A stretch of 64,000 nt of DNA from Paramacrobiotus metropolitanus (taxonomy: Eukaryota > Tardigrada > Eutardigrada > Parachela > Macrobiotidae), in the NCBI RefSeq assembly GCF_019649055.1, contig NW_026570266.1, forward strand, positions 1 through 64,000, given 5' to 3'. Positions 29,438 through 42,249 of this stretch are shown here, piece after piece. A program made the translations under genes and the position numbers. The notes beneath the pieces were generated by a model, which was not told the DNA's origin, ran no database searches, and worked only from the letters and a program-made list of their open reading frames with translations. The first letter of the stretch is position 1, and each line of letters begins with the position of its first letter.

Positions 29438-31803
29438 TCAATTTTCGTAACATCCTTCCAGTATGTGCATGGCCAACCGACTCAGCACGGTTACGTCAAG
29501 TTTTCGCAAGTCCACATCATACCAACACTCCCTAGTGTGGTCGAGGCTCCAACCACTAAACCTTGAAGAAACACAGCGTAATAACGGAACGAGCACGGTA
29601 ATGAAGTTCGGTAATAAACTTGCCATATTTACAATTTTAGAAACGCCCGAATGCCGGTCCATCCCTGAGGATAGGCTAGCGTATGCACCCAATTCGCATG
29701 CACACCGACGACCTTATCATATGCACGCTGACAAACCGGCGGACAACTGCTGCTCACCGCTGCCAGAAAGCTCTGACACTGTTCGGTTGATGTTTGCGTA
29801 GAACAGATGCGCAGAAACGGAATAACCGTCGGTGGTTGCGGCGCCTTTGTATGTAGAAGAAAGGGCAAATTTCCTGGCCATGAAGAACCGAAAAGCCTAA
29901 ACAGTACTCTCCTGACGGTGGTAAGATCCGACGCAGTGTAGTCGATTAACAAGAACTCCTTGCAAACCGTCATCAGTTCAGGCAGCGCATAACAGTAAAA
30001 TTGTTCATGAGTAACGTGACTTTGAATAAGGCCTAGGAGCGGCAGTCCTCGGTCTGGCTCCTCGTCCTGGCCGTTCTTGACGACTAGTTTTCGTAAACAG
30101 AAACCCTTGGCTTTCGCAATACGTGCAATGGTGGACATACTCCAGACGAGTGAGCCCCGAAGCAAAGTGGCATCACCACCGTGTTTCTCTTTTTCAAGCA
30201 AAACCACCGTACGTGTGTGTTGGGACACGGTGATGTCTATCATCGTTATGAATTTAAAGAGGAAACGGAACCTGGCAGCGGGAAATTGCGCATCATGGGG
30301 CTTGTTTGGGGAAATCTCGGAGATATCCAAAATAATGTGTCGGCTAGCTACATATTTCAGCAGAATCAACTTCCACAGCGCACACACCCTGAAATAGGCA
30401 GCAGGAAAAAGGTCACCTGGCATTTAATTGACCGTTAATCTTTCTAACAACAGCTAACTTGCCGGCTCGCTCGAATCTGAGTAACGGCATCAAGATGGAG
30501 CAAAACATCAGCGAGAATCAGATGTGGAACTTTGTTCATACTAGTTTCGTCAACTCCGGCTGCAGAAATTAATGAATATTATTAAGCTCGAATACGGAAG
30601 TGAATATAGCAGATTTATGTCAAACGTGAACGACTCGTGAGATAATCTGTAGTAATCCTGAAATACAGAATACTATAAAATACATCACGTATGCGAGTTG
30701 GCAGAACGCTTTTCTACATATAACAACAAAAACGAGGTAGACAGCTTTGCAGCTAATTGAATTATTTGAATACAACGAGTCAAAAAACTAATTGAACGAA
30801 CGAATTCTGCAAGAAAAAAGGTTACGCATACTCCATACATTGAGCACATAGAGGGACGGACGACACTAGATGAAATGTTTTGATTAGCCTTCGCTAAACT
30901 CACCCCTTTGTACCGTTCTATTTGTGCAGACATTGATGATACCGCTGCCAGATGGTTTCGATGGCTGCACCGCGAGGCACATCTGGCAGGCTTCCTTCAG
31001 AGAATCGTCATCCCAAAACATGCTGCGACCCACGGCGTCACCGTGGACTTCCATACACACGAACGTGACGGTGTCAACTCCCCACCCGCACAAATACACG
31101 ACAACCGACACGGAACCAATATCCCGGAGTTGTCCGGTGCGTGCCGGTGCGTGCCGGTGCAGCCGAAATAGAAGAAGTGCGTATCAGCATAGCGAATGAA
31201 CTCACAACTGGTATCACACGGGTCCCCACTGCTCAACTTCAACCGACGTGTGTCAACCAGAAATTTCGGCATATTAAACACGTCCCGCAGTAAATGCGCC
31301 TGAGGAAAATCGATAACATGTTTCCGATAGACGAGCCCGTTACTGCGGCCAAAAACACTCGGTTCTCCGTTAGCTGCCGGGATTTTTTCGGCTACCTCTT
31401 AGCTAAGCACGATACGGCAACCCGCAGAACTGCTGTGCTGATTATCGTCGATGCGGACAATGCAGAACGCGGTACCTAACAGGCCGATATAGGTACCCGG
31501 GCGAAAAACCATCGGGCCGTCACTGGCATCCCGCAGCGCCACCTGCAAAGAGGAGCCAATATCCGTCATACTGTCTCGGCGCAGAACCTTGTGCATCCAG
31601 AGATGATTGGAATGAATCCATTGTCCATTGACGGTGCTGGCGTCAAAATCAACGAAGAAATGATGGCCGCCAATATCCTGAACATATCCCAGCCACCATT
31701 GACCGTTGTCGCGCTGCACCAGCACTGTGTTGCCGTAGTTAACATCCCGCGAACTGGAACTCAACTGGCGAAAGTAGCGTGAAGTGGCGTTCATGGCGAC
31801 CAA
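29438..31803 (-). pseudogene. Gene A: Tudor/agenet-like + F-box family member, damaged
   Basis: Exons on the minus strand: 31803-30904, 30559-30459, 30388-29633 and 29561-29438, with GT-AG introns of 344, 70 and 71 nt. Exon 1 begins 'MNATSRYFRQLSS' and contains 'NTVLVQRDNGQWWLGYVQDI' and 'FFVDFDAS', a Tudor/agenet-like barrel pattern that usually reads methylated or nucleic-acid ligands. Exon 2 encodes an F-box core ('KVPHLILADVLLHLDAVTQI') continuing into 'VCALWK' of exon 3, the typical LP..VC..W signature that binds Skp1 in SCF ubiquitin ligases. The last exon ends 'LSRLAMHILEGCYEN'. Lesions: an in-frame TAA at 31399-31401, a frameshift at about 31,110-31,160 beside a 10-bp tandem repeat, and a phase mismatch at the exon 2/3 join. 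Likely a pseudogene. Confidence 0.7.
31133..31160. repeat. 10-bp tandem repeat inside gene A
   Basis: The unit CGGTGCGTGC is repeated about 2.5 times. It coincides with the point where the reading frame of gene A is lost, so replication slippage is the simplest cause. Confidence 0.6.
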
Positions 31804-32620
31804 AGAATTGTACGCCCAGCACTTTGTCAGGCGAACTTATGTTTTGCCTGAGAATGCAACGTGGTCGCGCTAATTTTTTGTAAAAATGTTATTATATCGT
31901 ATGCGATTTTAAGGCTGCTAACTATTTTACGACCCGATTTTTATACTGCGAGTTGAAATGCGGTAGAAGTATGGCAGCGACCGCCGACCACGAGCGCATG
32001 ACAGATAATATGTCAGGTCACATCAATCCGTTTGTCTGAACGGAACTGAATTCGTTATGTTTTTAGCACCATATACTGCGAGTGCCGATATCCGTACGTA
32101 GTTGATTGCAGTTACAGTATTACTAGGTTTTTCTTCACGTCTTGGTTTAATAGAGTTCGCCTCTATCGATCTGGCTCGGAGGAATTTTTCTGAAATTCTT
32201 TCCGGCACGGTTTACGGCCACCAAAACCGCGCGACTCCCAGGCAAGCAGCCGTTTGGCTCCTCGTCCACTTTAACTTTACTCGGAAATTTAGCTTCACCC
32301 TAATGCTTGGTTGTAAATGCTTCCGAAATATTATAGTGGACATTTTTTTATGATGTGTGAGTAATGATGTGACTTTAACGTACACCAACTACTACGCTAG
32401 CCGTTCCTAATTGATGGATTCGTTTCACACTGCAAACTACACATGGCGGCAGTTACTGTACCGAGAAGTTACTGTACCTTAGACGTTTTTCAATAAATTC
32501 TTGCAAATGTTGCAGTTTTTATTATGCTAACTTTCCTAAGTATTCACAACTGAACTCAACTATTGTCATTTTTCTCCGACGGTTACTGGCGTATTTGCCC
32601 TTGATTAAGCACTTCATGAA
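31804..32620. other. Intergenic region between divergent genes A and B
   Basis: AT-rich, with no convincing ORF. It separates the head-to-head starts of A (minus) and B (plus), so it could hold a shared promoter region, but I see no clear element. Confidence 0.4.
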
Positions 32621-35205
32621 GTGGACGTCAGGGACAAAGAGACCGTATTAATACCACTGCACCGAATAATGGATTTTTTCGCATGTGGAAAGCGTGGTAA
32701 TCGCATGGCAAACTTGGGCAACACAGTGCTGATTAATCGCGGTGACGCTGTGTGGATGCTGGCGTACATTCAGGATATTGAGGGCGATAACGTATTCGTG
32801 GATTTTGACTGTACAGAACTGGGACCTTGCTGGATCCATTCGCAATATGTGTGGCAGCATCAACACTATGACTCGCTACAAGCGGTCAACCCGGTCACCG
32901 TCCACGTTGCTGTGCGTAATTCCCAGAACGGACCATACACATTCCGTCCTGGAAAATTGTTAAAGAGATTTGATGTGTACTATGCCGCTCTAATAAATGG
33001 AAACGGGGACCCGAAACCCAGCTCGTTATACATCGGTGGCAAATTGTTGATGAACTGCCGATTGCCCAGCCGTCGTTGTGGGGACGATTGCACGAAATAC
33101 CCATCGTCAAACTGACAATCCAATCCGAATACATCCGCCTGATCCACAAAATTGCCGACTATGAAATGCTGAGATTTGTTCAGTTGGTCTTCAGTGCTGC
33201 TGGGTACGCAGTGTGCTGGTGGGTGAACGATCGATTTTTCGTGAAGGTCGAAGAAGACAAGATGGTGTGGTTGTTCGTGGGGATTGTTCAGTGGAGAAAG
33301 TACCATACGCAGCAAGACAACGAAAGCTTTCTTTTCTCAGCGGATTGCGAACGCAGATTGTTAACAGCCGCGGAGAACCTTGTCCAGTTTTATAGCTGCA
33401 GCGAAAAGGAAGTGGAAGCGGGCTGGAATACATATATACTAGGTATTTGTATACGAAGCGCCAACGTAAACTACGATTTACAGTTAGAATACAAGCACAG
33501 TGAGGAGTGATACACTGAGATTATCCTACTACTGTGTGTTATTTTGTCTTGCAGCTCTAGCGCAAAGCGGTTTCGGCTTTCCGTGCTATGATGCTTGGCC
33601 TTACCTTAACACACGGTGGTTTGGACCTAAGCCCTTCCGAAATATTTCCACAGACCATGCGAACGCTGTTGGTGGGTCCCGCACCGCTAGCCAGCAGGTT
33701 GTTGCTCATCCGGAAGCATGTCGGTTCACTCTGTTAGGTTAGTTCAAACATACATTCGAACGTACCCTAACGGTCGCCGAGCTAAAGGAGGTCATATTTT
33801 TCACCCAAATTCATAACAAATAATAAAGGGAACCTTTCGAAAGTTCTGTTTTTCCATATAGGCACTTTGTGGTCTGTGTCGCTCAAGTCATTGCAGCGTT
33901 CCTGCGCTAACACAATGAATGGCACGAGTAATAAATCGATTAGCGCATAGCTTGACCGATATCTCACACAATTTGTAGACACCGCTGCCAACATGCCCGG
34001 AAATTTTGCCATTACCGTTCTGCCGGAAGTATTTTCGCAGCTCGAATGTCGTTATCGCGCTGTTTTGAAGCGGTAAGAAAACCCAAAAAACCGAAAAAAT
34101 CTATGACAATGTTTTCACTCCATGTTTCTACATTTGTGATAACCTAGATGTAGAATTCGCTACCAGGGCCAATGCACTTCTAGAAATAATATGTACTTTT
34201 AATTTTAGTAGGAAGTATAGAATCATTCCATTTAAACCGTTGCTCCTCTACGCTTGTGGGTGTTCTGCTTTGTCTTACGTGTTAGTATTCAGAGTAATTT
34301 TTCAAATAAACTGACAGCATTTGTAGAGTGTGTCACTTGTGGAAGGCCGTGATTGATAATTCCGACTCAGCACTGGTGATCGTCGATTTCCAGACTATGC
34401 GAAGGTATCCGCCTGGTTGGCCGGATACGGAAAACTACTATTATGGTTGTCTGATTGATCGCTTCGTGCAGCCTTCGACGCGGACGTTGGCGCTGCTCAA
34501 TTTCGGTCGACGCGGCGATGATACACAAAGCTCATTCGGTATTCTGGCCGCGTTGCTCAATCTGAACAAGAACAACGTACCCACAATCATCATTAAAAAC
34601 TGCCTTGTCCCGTTCGAAATTTGTTGCGGCGACATTGGTTGTGATAAATTTTTGTTCCATCTGCCAGTTCTAACATCTTATTGCCGGCAGCTGCTGGTCT
34701 GCCACTACACCGTTGAAAGAATTCTCTGTCACTGTCCTCAGCAGTATCAGCGTCCTGGAGGGGACCGTTGTGGCAATCTATCGATTTCAGTGCCTGTCAT
34801 GCGTTTCCGTTGCTCTGAAACCTTGGATAAGAATGGTGTTTTCCATGATTTCATGGCACTGATAGAAGATTATTTGCCTCCCGTGGAGGCCATTTCCCAG
34901 CAGCTTTGTCAGAAGTTCCATGAGATGGCGCGAAAAGTGGACTACCCTGAAGGATGGCAGGAATTCCGGGACTTCCTGCAAAAGTAACGTTCACAGAAAA
35001 ACTTCTCAGCTAGATTTATAGTGGATGTTATGTTACAGATAAAAAAAATTTCTATATCTGCAGGCATGCGTTCGAGGAAAACCATTTGCGTGAAAATTAC
35101 TGGGCAACAGCTGATCTGCTGGACTTTAAAGCGCTGCGCCTTAGTCGTTACCTCATGCACTTGCTGAATGTATGCAAGGAACTGCCGTTTTCTAGATATT
35201 TCTGA
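32621..35205 (+). CDS. Gene B: Tudor/agenet-like + F-box protein, five exons, one frameshift
   Basis: Exons: 32621-33499, 33555-33737, 33979-34072, 34327-34983 and 35063-35205. All introns are GT-AG (55, 241, 254 and 79 nt) with matching phases. Exon 1 carries 'NTVLINRGDAVWMLAYIQDI' and 'VFVDFDCTELG' (Tudor/agenet-like). Exons 3-4 join as an F-box: 'FAITVLPEVFSQLECRYRAV' then 'VCHLWK'. Exon 4 ends '..YPEGWQEFRDFLQ', as in the paralogues ('WTG.R.FL'), and exon 5 ends 'LPFSRYF'. The one visible lesion is a single-base frame change near 33,025-33,045 in exon 1, where homology continues in another frame ('QIVDELPIAQPSLWG'). It is the least damaged member. Role by family: substrate adaptor of an SCF-type E3 ligase (inference). 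The start codon is uncertain; paralogues start at MNAT. Confidence 0.65.
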
Positions 35206-36443
35206 CGTCGTCTGGACTATCGGTAACTGTGGAAGTATCGTACACCGTTTTGTTTTTAATTATTTGTACAAATGTCTGTAGTTACCGCAAACCACATATC
35301 GACAGAATCCAGCAAGATCATTATTTATCTCAATGTTTAGAACAACTAATTTGCTGCTTCGATGATGAAATGTTGTTTCTCGGAGATTGTAGTCTTTAAG
35401 GAAACTGATCAAGCACGCTTTTGGACAGTGTTATGAAAATTTCCGGCAACAGTGATTCTCACAGTGACCGCTAATTTTATACACAGCAGATGATTCGGCT
35501 ACCGAATTTCATAAAAAATGCAAAAAGCGTTTTGGAGTGTGCGAAGAGAAAGTTTTCCTAGATATACACGAATTAGTAAAGTTGTCGGGATTATCGTTCA
35601 CTATGTCCGTATATATCCTAAACGTTTTATGTATAATAGTTTTATCCCACCTGAGCGAGCAAGTGTTAACACAGAGCTCTACAACAGGTCGAGAAAAACG
35701 GTAGCTGCGATCCTGCAAAGAACGTGCCACACAATCCTACATTCTGTTGTGCAGCGCGGTATATTCGATTTTCTTGCGCAAATCTACTTCGAAGTGCACA
35801 TTTATCACCGAAAATAGTTCCCATGTTGCACGTTCTTTATTACCAACCAATCTTTTGCCAGAGAAGAACAAATTCTTAACTTTAACACACTTCCATAGCG
35901 GAGAAAATTGTATGAGCTTTAAGCGAATATAATAAAGGAGCTGTAGTATTATATGTATATACTTGAGGTAGGAATAGGTTACGTGTTACATAGTAGAAAC
36001 ACGTAAACGCGAAAAAGCTTTAATAATAGTAATAAGCTAAGAAAGTTAAAGTTAACATGTGTGGCCAAGTTAAGTGATAAGTAATTTGAACTGGTTGCCA
36101 GTATAATCCAATTAAGAACATCCACCTAAGAACATTTGTACAGGTCGGTTACATCCAATTAAGAACATTTGTGAACTCAACATCGAGACTTGGGCAACGG
36201 TGAATATTACAAAATGCACGTTTTCGCAACACACCTGCAGACATACCTGATGAAATACTCTAAATTCAAAAATAAAAATAACGTTACAAGTATGGTCCGT
36301 CATACAAGGACCACTAATATGAGTAATATTTCATGTACAATCAAAAGTAATAACTGCTCTGCGTAATTCAGCTGCTTGTGTATAGGTAAATGATATTCTA
36401 TGATACGCAGTTCCTATTATACTGCAGCACTGACAGGGGTCAC
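35206..36443. other. Intergenic AT-rich region
   Basis: No supported gene. A 16-bp phrase 'atccaattaagaacat' is repeated at about 36,106 and 36,148. Confidence 0.4.
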
Positions 36444-38260
36444 TCAGTCTGCAAAGTATCCGTCCATGATATGAAGTGCCAATCGACTCAACATCCAACT
36501 GCCGCACTTTGGCTCCTTCCCAGCACTGTGGACGGCCGTCCGGCCGAACACTGCTGAACCTGTTAAACCAGATACCATCGCATTATAACCGACCGAAAGC
36601 ATGAACGCCTTCCGCGTTACTCACAAATTCAGGAACCTGCGAAGTCCGGTCCACTGATCGGGATGCTGCAGTGTATACAACCAGCGCGCATGCACCCGCC
36701 CAACCTTTGCATAGATCAGCGGACCAACGGCCGGACAATGGTTGCTTACGGCGGTGATCAATCTTCGGGATTGCTCGGCTGGCGTCTCCGAGCGATCGAA
36801 GCGCAGAAACGGGACAACTATATCCAAGTACGCCCCTGTGGTCGGCTGAGCCGGATACCCGCCTTCCAACCAAGCTTCGTTGTCGGTGTCACTGTTACAG
36901 AGAGCGGTGAGAAATGTACGGTTGCCTGACGGAATGGAGACAGTGTGGTTTATGAGCAACAGCTGCTCACAAACCAACAGCCACGACGACACCTGCTGAC
37001 ATTCATACTCTCCGGCCTGCTTATGCCATGTGATGCCCATGAGACAGTTTCCCCACGTATCTGTGATATCCCCACAGTTCTCAATGGCGATCAACGGCAG
37101 GCAAATGCTCTTTAGCCTCAGTATTTGTTGGATATCCCGTAAATTACTCCAGAAACTATCGGCTTCCCGGAAGAGATGCTCATACTGCTTGTCGCCCGTA
37201 AGCTTCAGGACCCGCGTATGCTGAGTAATCCAGCCATCCAGCATCGTTACGAATCGACATGTGAAGAAGCTTTTTCTGATATAGAAATCGGAACCAAAGT
37301 ACTGTCCTGTCAAGTGCAAGGGAGTGGCGTTAAAGATGACAATTCGTATCTGTGATGGTCTCCCGAAGTTAAGCTATGGCATTACTGGACTGACCACATT
37401 GCAAAAGGTTTGCTCCAATTTCCTGGCAAGGGTGTTGCCGGTCGTTCGTAGCAGTTGGCCAGTGAGACAGCTGTGGCATGCGACCCGCAAGGCGTCCTCA
37501 TTCCAGAACATTGTGCGACCAGCGGCGTTACCGTGGCGAAGATCGCTGCCACGGTGTCTGTTCCCGCCCGTGCAAATACACGGCAGCCGATATCCACCTG
37601 AAATGTCTTCTCGAGCTCCTCGGCACACTTAAACTCCATGGTATCCCATCCCACAGCCGGTGTCCACCAACACCGGACACCACAAACAGGATCCTTAGGC
37701 CCTAGCGCTAACCAGCAGGTTTTAGCCAAAAGACCAGGCAGGAAATCAACGTGACGTAACAGATGGGCCGTGACGAAGCGGATGGTGTACTTGCGGTACA
37801 GGACGCCAGTTTTCTTACCAAAGAAACTGGGCTCCTGGCCGGGTACCGGCAAGTTTTCTACGAACTGCGTCTTATGCACGATGAGGCAGCCCAGCGTTTT
37901 ATCCGGGTTCGGATCGTCTAGCTGGCGTACAGCGAAGAATTCGCCGCACACCTTCTCGGAGATAGCCACCTGCCGGAAAACCATCGGTCCACCGTCGACC
38001 TCCCTTATGGCGGCATGCATAGCCCTCGAAGCGCTGGTACTGGGGCGGAGGAAACGATGTGGCCAAAGATGGCTGGCATGCGTCCACTGAGCTTTGATGG
38101 TGCTGGCGTCGAAGTCAACGAAGCAGTTGTCTCTGTCGATATCCTGAACGTATCCCAGCCACCATTCGCCATTGTCGCGCCGCACCAGCACCGTGTTCCC
38201 AAAGTTAACTTCGCGGCGACCCGAATACAGCTGCTGGAAGTACAGAGGAGTGGCGTTCAT
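36444..38260 (-). pseudogene. Gene C: family member lacking its F-box exon
   Basis: Minus strand. Exon 1 is 38260-37395 (starts MNATPLYF; 'NTVLVRRDNGEWWLGYVQDI', 'NCFVDFDAST'). It keeps the correct donor (AATGTG/GTCAGT), but the F-box exon and the 'VCALW' start of the next exon are absent: only about 75-90 nt separate exon 1 from sequence matching the middle of exon 3 ('LRFDRSETPAEQSRRLITAV' etc., to 36625). Intron 36624-36560 (GTGAGT..CAG) and a last exon from 36559 follow. Further lesions are a net loss of about 7 nt near 37,540 that shifts the frame (the rest reads in the frame containing 'MFWNEDALRVACHSCLTG') and an 8-nt deletion in the last exon near 36,490. A deletion removed the Skp1-binding part, so this is most likely a pseudogene. 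Confidence 0.65.
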
Positions 38261-40100
38261 CTTGATCGTTGCTAGCCGTTAAAAGGTCGTCTCGTCAACG
38301 TGGCGTGGTGGGCAGCTTTGGAACACGCTCAGAGGTCGCGTGTGCGTATAACAGACAGGAAAAGTTTCTATCTGTGGAGTACACCAATTTACTCAGTACG
38401 AGTGGAAAAGTAGAATTTATAAATGCGGCAGCTTGCTTCGGCAAGATTTATGATCGTGCAAGCCGAAGCAGAGATTTAGCGGCTTCTATGGGACTTGAAA
38501 GTACTACAGAATCACAGTGCGTAGCGCATCAAGATCGGACGCTACTGCACGGAGGGCGCTGCGATCGAAGCCGGTCGACATATCCGTGTTGGTCTCTCTG
38601 AACTCCACTTACTGCAACTGCTAGGTGAACTTGCGTCATAGCGTCCGGTATTCTACAGACACTGCTCGGCGTTGTAGTGTGAGGAGGAGTGGCCTCTCCG
38701 TTCACCCGCGCACAGGCGGCTGCTTGGTTGTCTTGTTGTTTTTGCTGTGTTTTTCTCCATCTACCAGATTCTAAATCTGGTAGATTCTTTAGTTGCTAGA
38801 TTTCGTCGTCTGAGCTGGATGCTTTTTCCTTTTTGCCCCGCAGCAAGGTGCTGCGGTGGCCTTTGAGATGTTGTATGTGAGAGCGATAAAGTGTGCAGTG
38901 TGTTGGCGTTCAGTTTCCGTTAAACTGTTCGCGCACAGGGGTGAACTAGCCGTTCATCCCCTGTTAGAGTAGGTAACTCGTGCAATCCAGGAAGAGAGAA
39001 CTGGAAGGCAGTTCATATTCTTGTAAATCAAATACAGCTTTCTGATAATAGTCCTCTTCGAACTTTGACATGCCTTATTGCAATAACCGAGAGGAAGTTA
39101 ATTTACGGGCGGCGGCCTTTTGCAGTAGTGGACGAGAAATTCAGCATTCACATTGAATGAACCGGCGATGGGCTGCATTAAGAAAAAGGATGTACATGGT
39201 CAAGCTGAACGTGCAGTAACATAGCAGGCACGGCAGTCACTAAATACGTTCTCCTACGAACACATTTGACGACCAAATGATTTTTTGGGTCTAAATTTTG
39301 CACCGGCACAGTACTTAATTCTCTTACATTATAGATGAAGCTGTCACCACACAGTGAGTCCGTTTTAGGGTTTAGGGTTAACCTTGTTTTATGGCTAAAC
39401 ATCAACCAGCGAGGTCAACAAGCCAGCGTATTTTTGGCGGCATCTTCACCTTACAGCATTACTCGCTGCAAACTGCAAAACTACCTGTATCACTACTATA
39501 CTGTATTATTTACTGATGACACTGTGCAAGTTCATAAGAAAGACTATGTTGTACAAAATCTGATACGCAAAACAGTTGTCGCTATCAGGTAAGCAACCGA
39601 ACGCATTGTACTCTGTAGTGGCTGACTTACTGTTAATTTAATAACCGATCAACAGCAATCCAACCAGTGCAGTTTGTCTCGAAAACCAATTTCCATCGCA
39701 ATAGTGCAAACTGTATGCAATTTATTATATCACGTTACAATGCAACGGAAGTTGCTTGGTAACACTCAAGCTATGGCCTCAAGACGTAAAGCTCCAAACA
39801 ACTGCGACATATCCCCGAATTTTCCCGTGTCTGCACATCTGTTGTCAATGGTTAGACTAGCCGCATGTATGATGTGCTCGGTCTCGTTTAGTAACTGATA
39901 ATTTCAAAGGCGTGGCTGGTGTATTACAACGTAATGAATACCTTGCTGAATTATCCCGAAGGAGAGAAATTTATTTCTGCTCTGTGAAGTTCACAATCAA
40001 CTGTTATTCTCCAAGAAATGCCTAAGGATGGAGGTGGCCGCGACCGTCAGGCTATAAAACCTTGCGGCGTCAGTTAAGGTAACGACTGCTCGGAACCAGT
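36444..40100. repeat. Segmental duplication, copy 1 (gene C and upstream flank)
   Basis: The gene and more than 1.8 kb upstream match 45497-53010 in the same order and orientation. Shared upstream landmarks: 'cagacaggaaaa' with 'gtacaccaattta' (38,352 and 51,496), 'cagtggacga'-type text (39,126 and 51,836), 'gttgcttggtaac' (39,750 and 52,662) and 'cacaatcaactgttattct' (39,991 and 52,901). Identity looks moderate, roughly three quarters by eye. Confidence 0.75.
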
Positions 40101-40111
40101 TTACGAATAGC
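38261..40111. other. Upstream flank of gene C
   Basis: No gene. A TATA-like TTTATAAA at 38,417-38,424 is about 160 bp upstream of the gene C ATG. A perfect hairpin ATCTACCAGATT-CTA-AATCTGGTAGAT is at 38759-38785. A fold-back CAGGGGTGAAC/GTTCATCCCCTG is at about 38,936-38,963. Confidence 0.5.
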
Positions 40112-40523
40112 GAATTTTAGATTTCACAAAACAAGTTACGTCCAGTTCGACGTTCTGGTAGAAGTTGGCGTTACGGGTTGATTTACGTCCGTTCGCGACG
40201 TAAGGCGCCGTAACCCAACGTCGTTGGCTGACGCGTAAAAACTGTCTGCCTTACGTGGATCTGTGCAACGGCTCAGCCATATGTTAGAGCGACAAGCCAG
40301 CGTATGCTGCCTGTGGATCTTTTTTTTATGCTCTAACCGCCTCCCCGAGAGCAGGTTGGTCACGCTCTCGGCACTCTCGATTCGATTTATTTTTCAGCTG
40401 TACGTCACTGCAAGTGTGCATCCGTACAAGCATTTTAAACGCTGTTAAGTCTGCTAACGTACTGTTTATCTGACGCGGTAGTTTCTAGTGAACGGAGCCT
40501 AAACCATGTGAAATCTAAAATTC
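40112..40523. mobile_element. MITE-like element with 16-bp terminal inverted repeats
   Basis: GAATTTTAGATTTCAC (40112-40127) is exactly inverted at 40508-40523. The interior has further nested inverted words around ttacgtc and gacgtaa. No ORF or transposase is present. It lies just beyond the end of the C/D duplication. The target duplication is not clear. Confidence 0.5.
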
Positions 40524-42080
40524 CCTAATGACTATAACCGGACGGACAGTTGACGAATAACGGATAACTACTCTTATGTAATTTTATTTACAATCGGCAC
40601 TCCTTTTTTATCGGGCTAGTACTTTGTACTTTTATCGGCTTGATGAAGAAGCTGGGTTGACCTTTTCGCATACCTAAATGAGGCTTTGGACCACGGTTGT
40701 TAGTTTATTTTACGCCTGTCGTCGTATTTATTTTTTATGTATTGGATATGGTTTGTAGTATCAGCACTCATTTGGCTTATTGAGAAAAGGAAACATTAAT
40801 AGGGAAACATTAACGATTATTGGGAATCTCGTATGTGGTTTTTAGTGGGAAGGTGATGTCAATTTCAAAGTAAAACAGCTTCTTCGCTGCTTCAGTGTGG
40901 ATAATTCGGAAATGTTTTTTTTTAAATTGCGTTGAAATTTTTAAATTGTAGGTGTGTTGTTGAATAGAAATTGTGAGGAGTACACAATTTCGTTCTGATA
41001 GTCAGAAGGAAAGTTTTGCGCCTGAAAGGCGATAACCATTACTAGTACTTGCCATTTGGAATTAGGTGCCTAAATTGGATAATATCGCATACAAGAAATG
41101 CCATCGGCTTCGCCTCCGCACTCCTTGAGAGAATACCAACCCTGTTCAGTACAGTAAACCAAATTCACCGATAGTATATGGCAGGTGTATAGTAGACGAT
41201 CAATATAACACGTATTATAAGTATTGTATGGCTCATACATTAAAAGTTACCAATAATAATGGTGGTACTGTACTAAAGAGTATCACGGCGGTTTTGTTTG
41301 GTACTGGCAACTGGCAAGTTTAATTACAGTACTTACTTATCACACAGTATGGCAATCCTCAACCATAATCAATGCACAGGTAGAAAGAAAAGAGTGGATT
41401 TATAAACAGTCGTGCAGTAGTTACAGTACTTCTATAATTTTGTGTTTTATTTTGAAATCCGAGAACACAGTATGGCAGTCATTTAGCAATAAATGCGTAG
41501 GGTGCTTTTGACTTACATAATTACGCATTAGTACATGCAGCTATAGGATTTCAATGGTGGGTTACGATTAGTAATGCCTCATAGCAGTCCATTTTCCTTC
41601 TAATCATTTTCTTTATTGTATCTTTATTGATTTTCCCAAATAAAAGTAAGTCGCCATTCTTCAACGGAGCTTTACAGTATGTGTCAACAATAAATTCGTT
41701 GAATAGTCCTCCAAGGAAATTTCTCCGTTTTCTCTGGAACGTTCGATATGAGCATTTTGTGCGTTTAGGCAACTGATGTGAGCTTTTAATAGAAATACTG
41801 GTGCAGGAAAAATGCAGATTTATTTTCACGGTCAAAGGTCAGTTAGTATTACTGTTAGTTAGAAAATTGTGGTCGTGTATTTGTTTTGGATTCTGAAACC
41901 TGAATATGTACGTATTAAGTGTAGCGTACGTATTAAGTGCTTGAAGTAAAAGGCTAATATTTTATAGTAAGTGCTTAATAATTGAAGAAAGAAATGTAGC
42001 AACGATTCTAAGATGGATCAACGGACGATAGACGGTATTGCAGTGGTGGTCGCAAATTATCACTGACTTCTTCGCCATCT
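40524..42080. other. AT-rich region, nothing recognised
   Basis: No supported gene or RNA. A minus-strand 94-codon frame (41551-41835) has slightly coding-like composition but no recognisable domain. Confidence 0.3.
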
Positions 42081-42082
42081 TA

Positions 42083-42246
42083 GGCTCGTCCCGAATTCAA
42101 AGCGAATCTCGTTGCGATACAGCAACTCCACCTCGCGAGGTGGCTTCGCGTACCGTATCTGTAGGCGTGGCCACTGCATACAGCCACCTCGTGCGGTTGA
42201 GCAACCGTACCATAGCGAGATTCGCTTTGAATTCGGGACAGGGCCT
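42083..42246. mobile_element. Palindromic MITE with 24-bp perfect TIR and TA target site
   Basis: A 24-base arm at 42088-42111 (starts GTCCCGAATTCAAAGC) is exactly inverted at 42216-42239, and the match extends imperfectly to TA dinucleotides at 42081-42082 and 42247-42248. The interior is itself partly self-complementary (ccacctcgcgaggtgg). The TA target and about 160-bp size suggest a Tc1/mariner-type non-autonomous element. Confidence 0.7.
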
Positions 42247-42249
42247 TAG

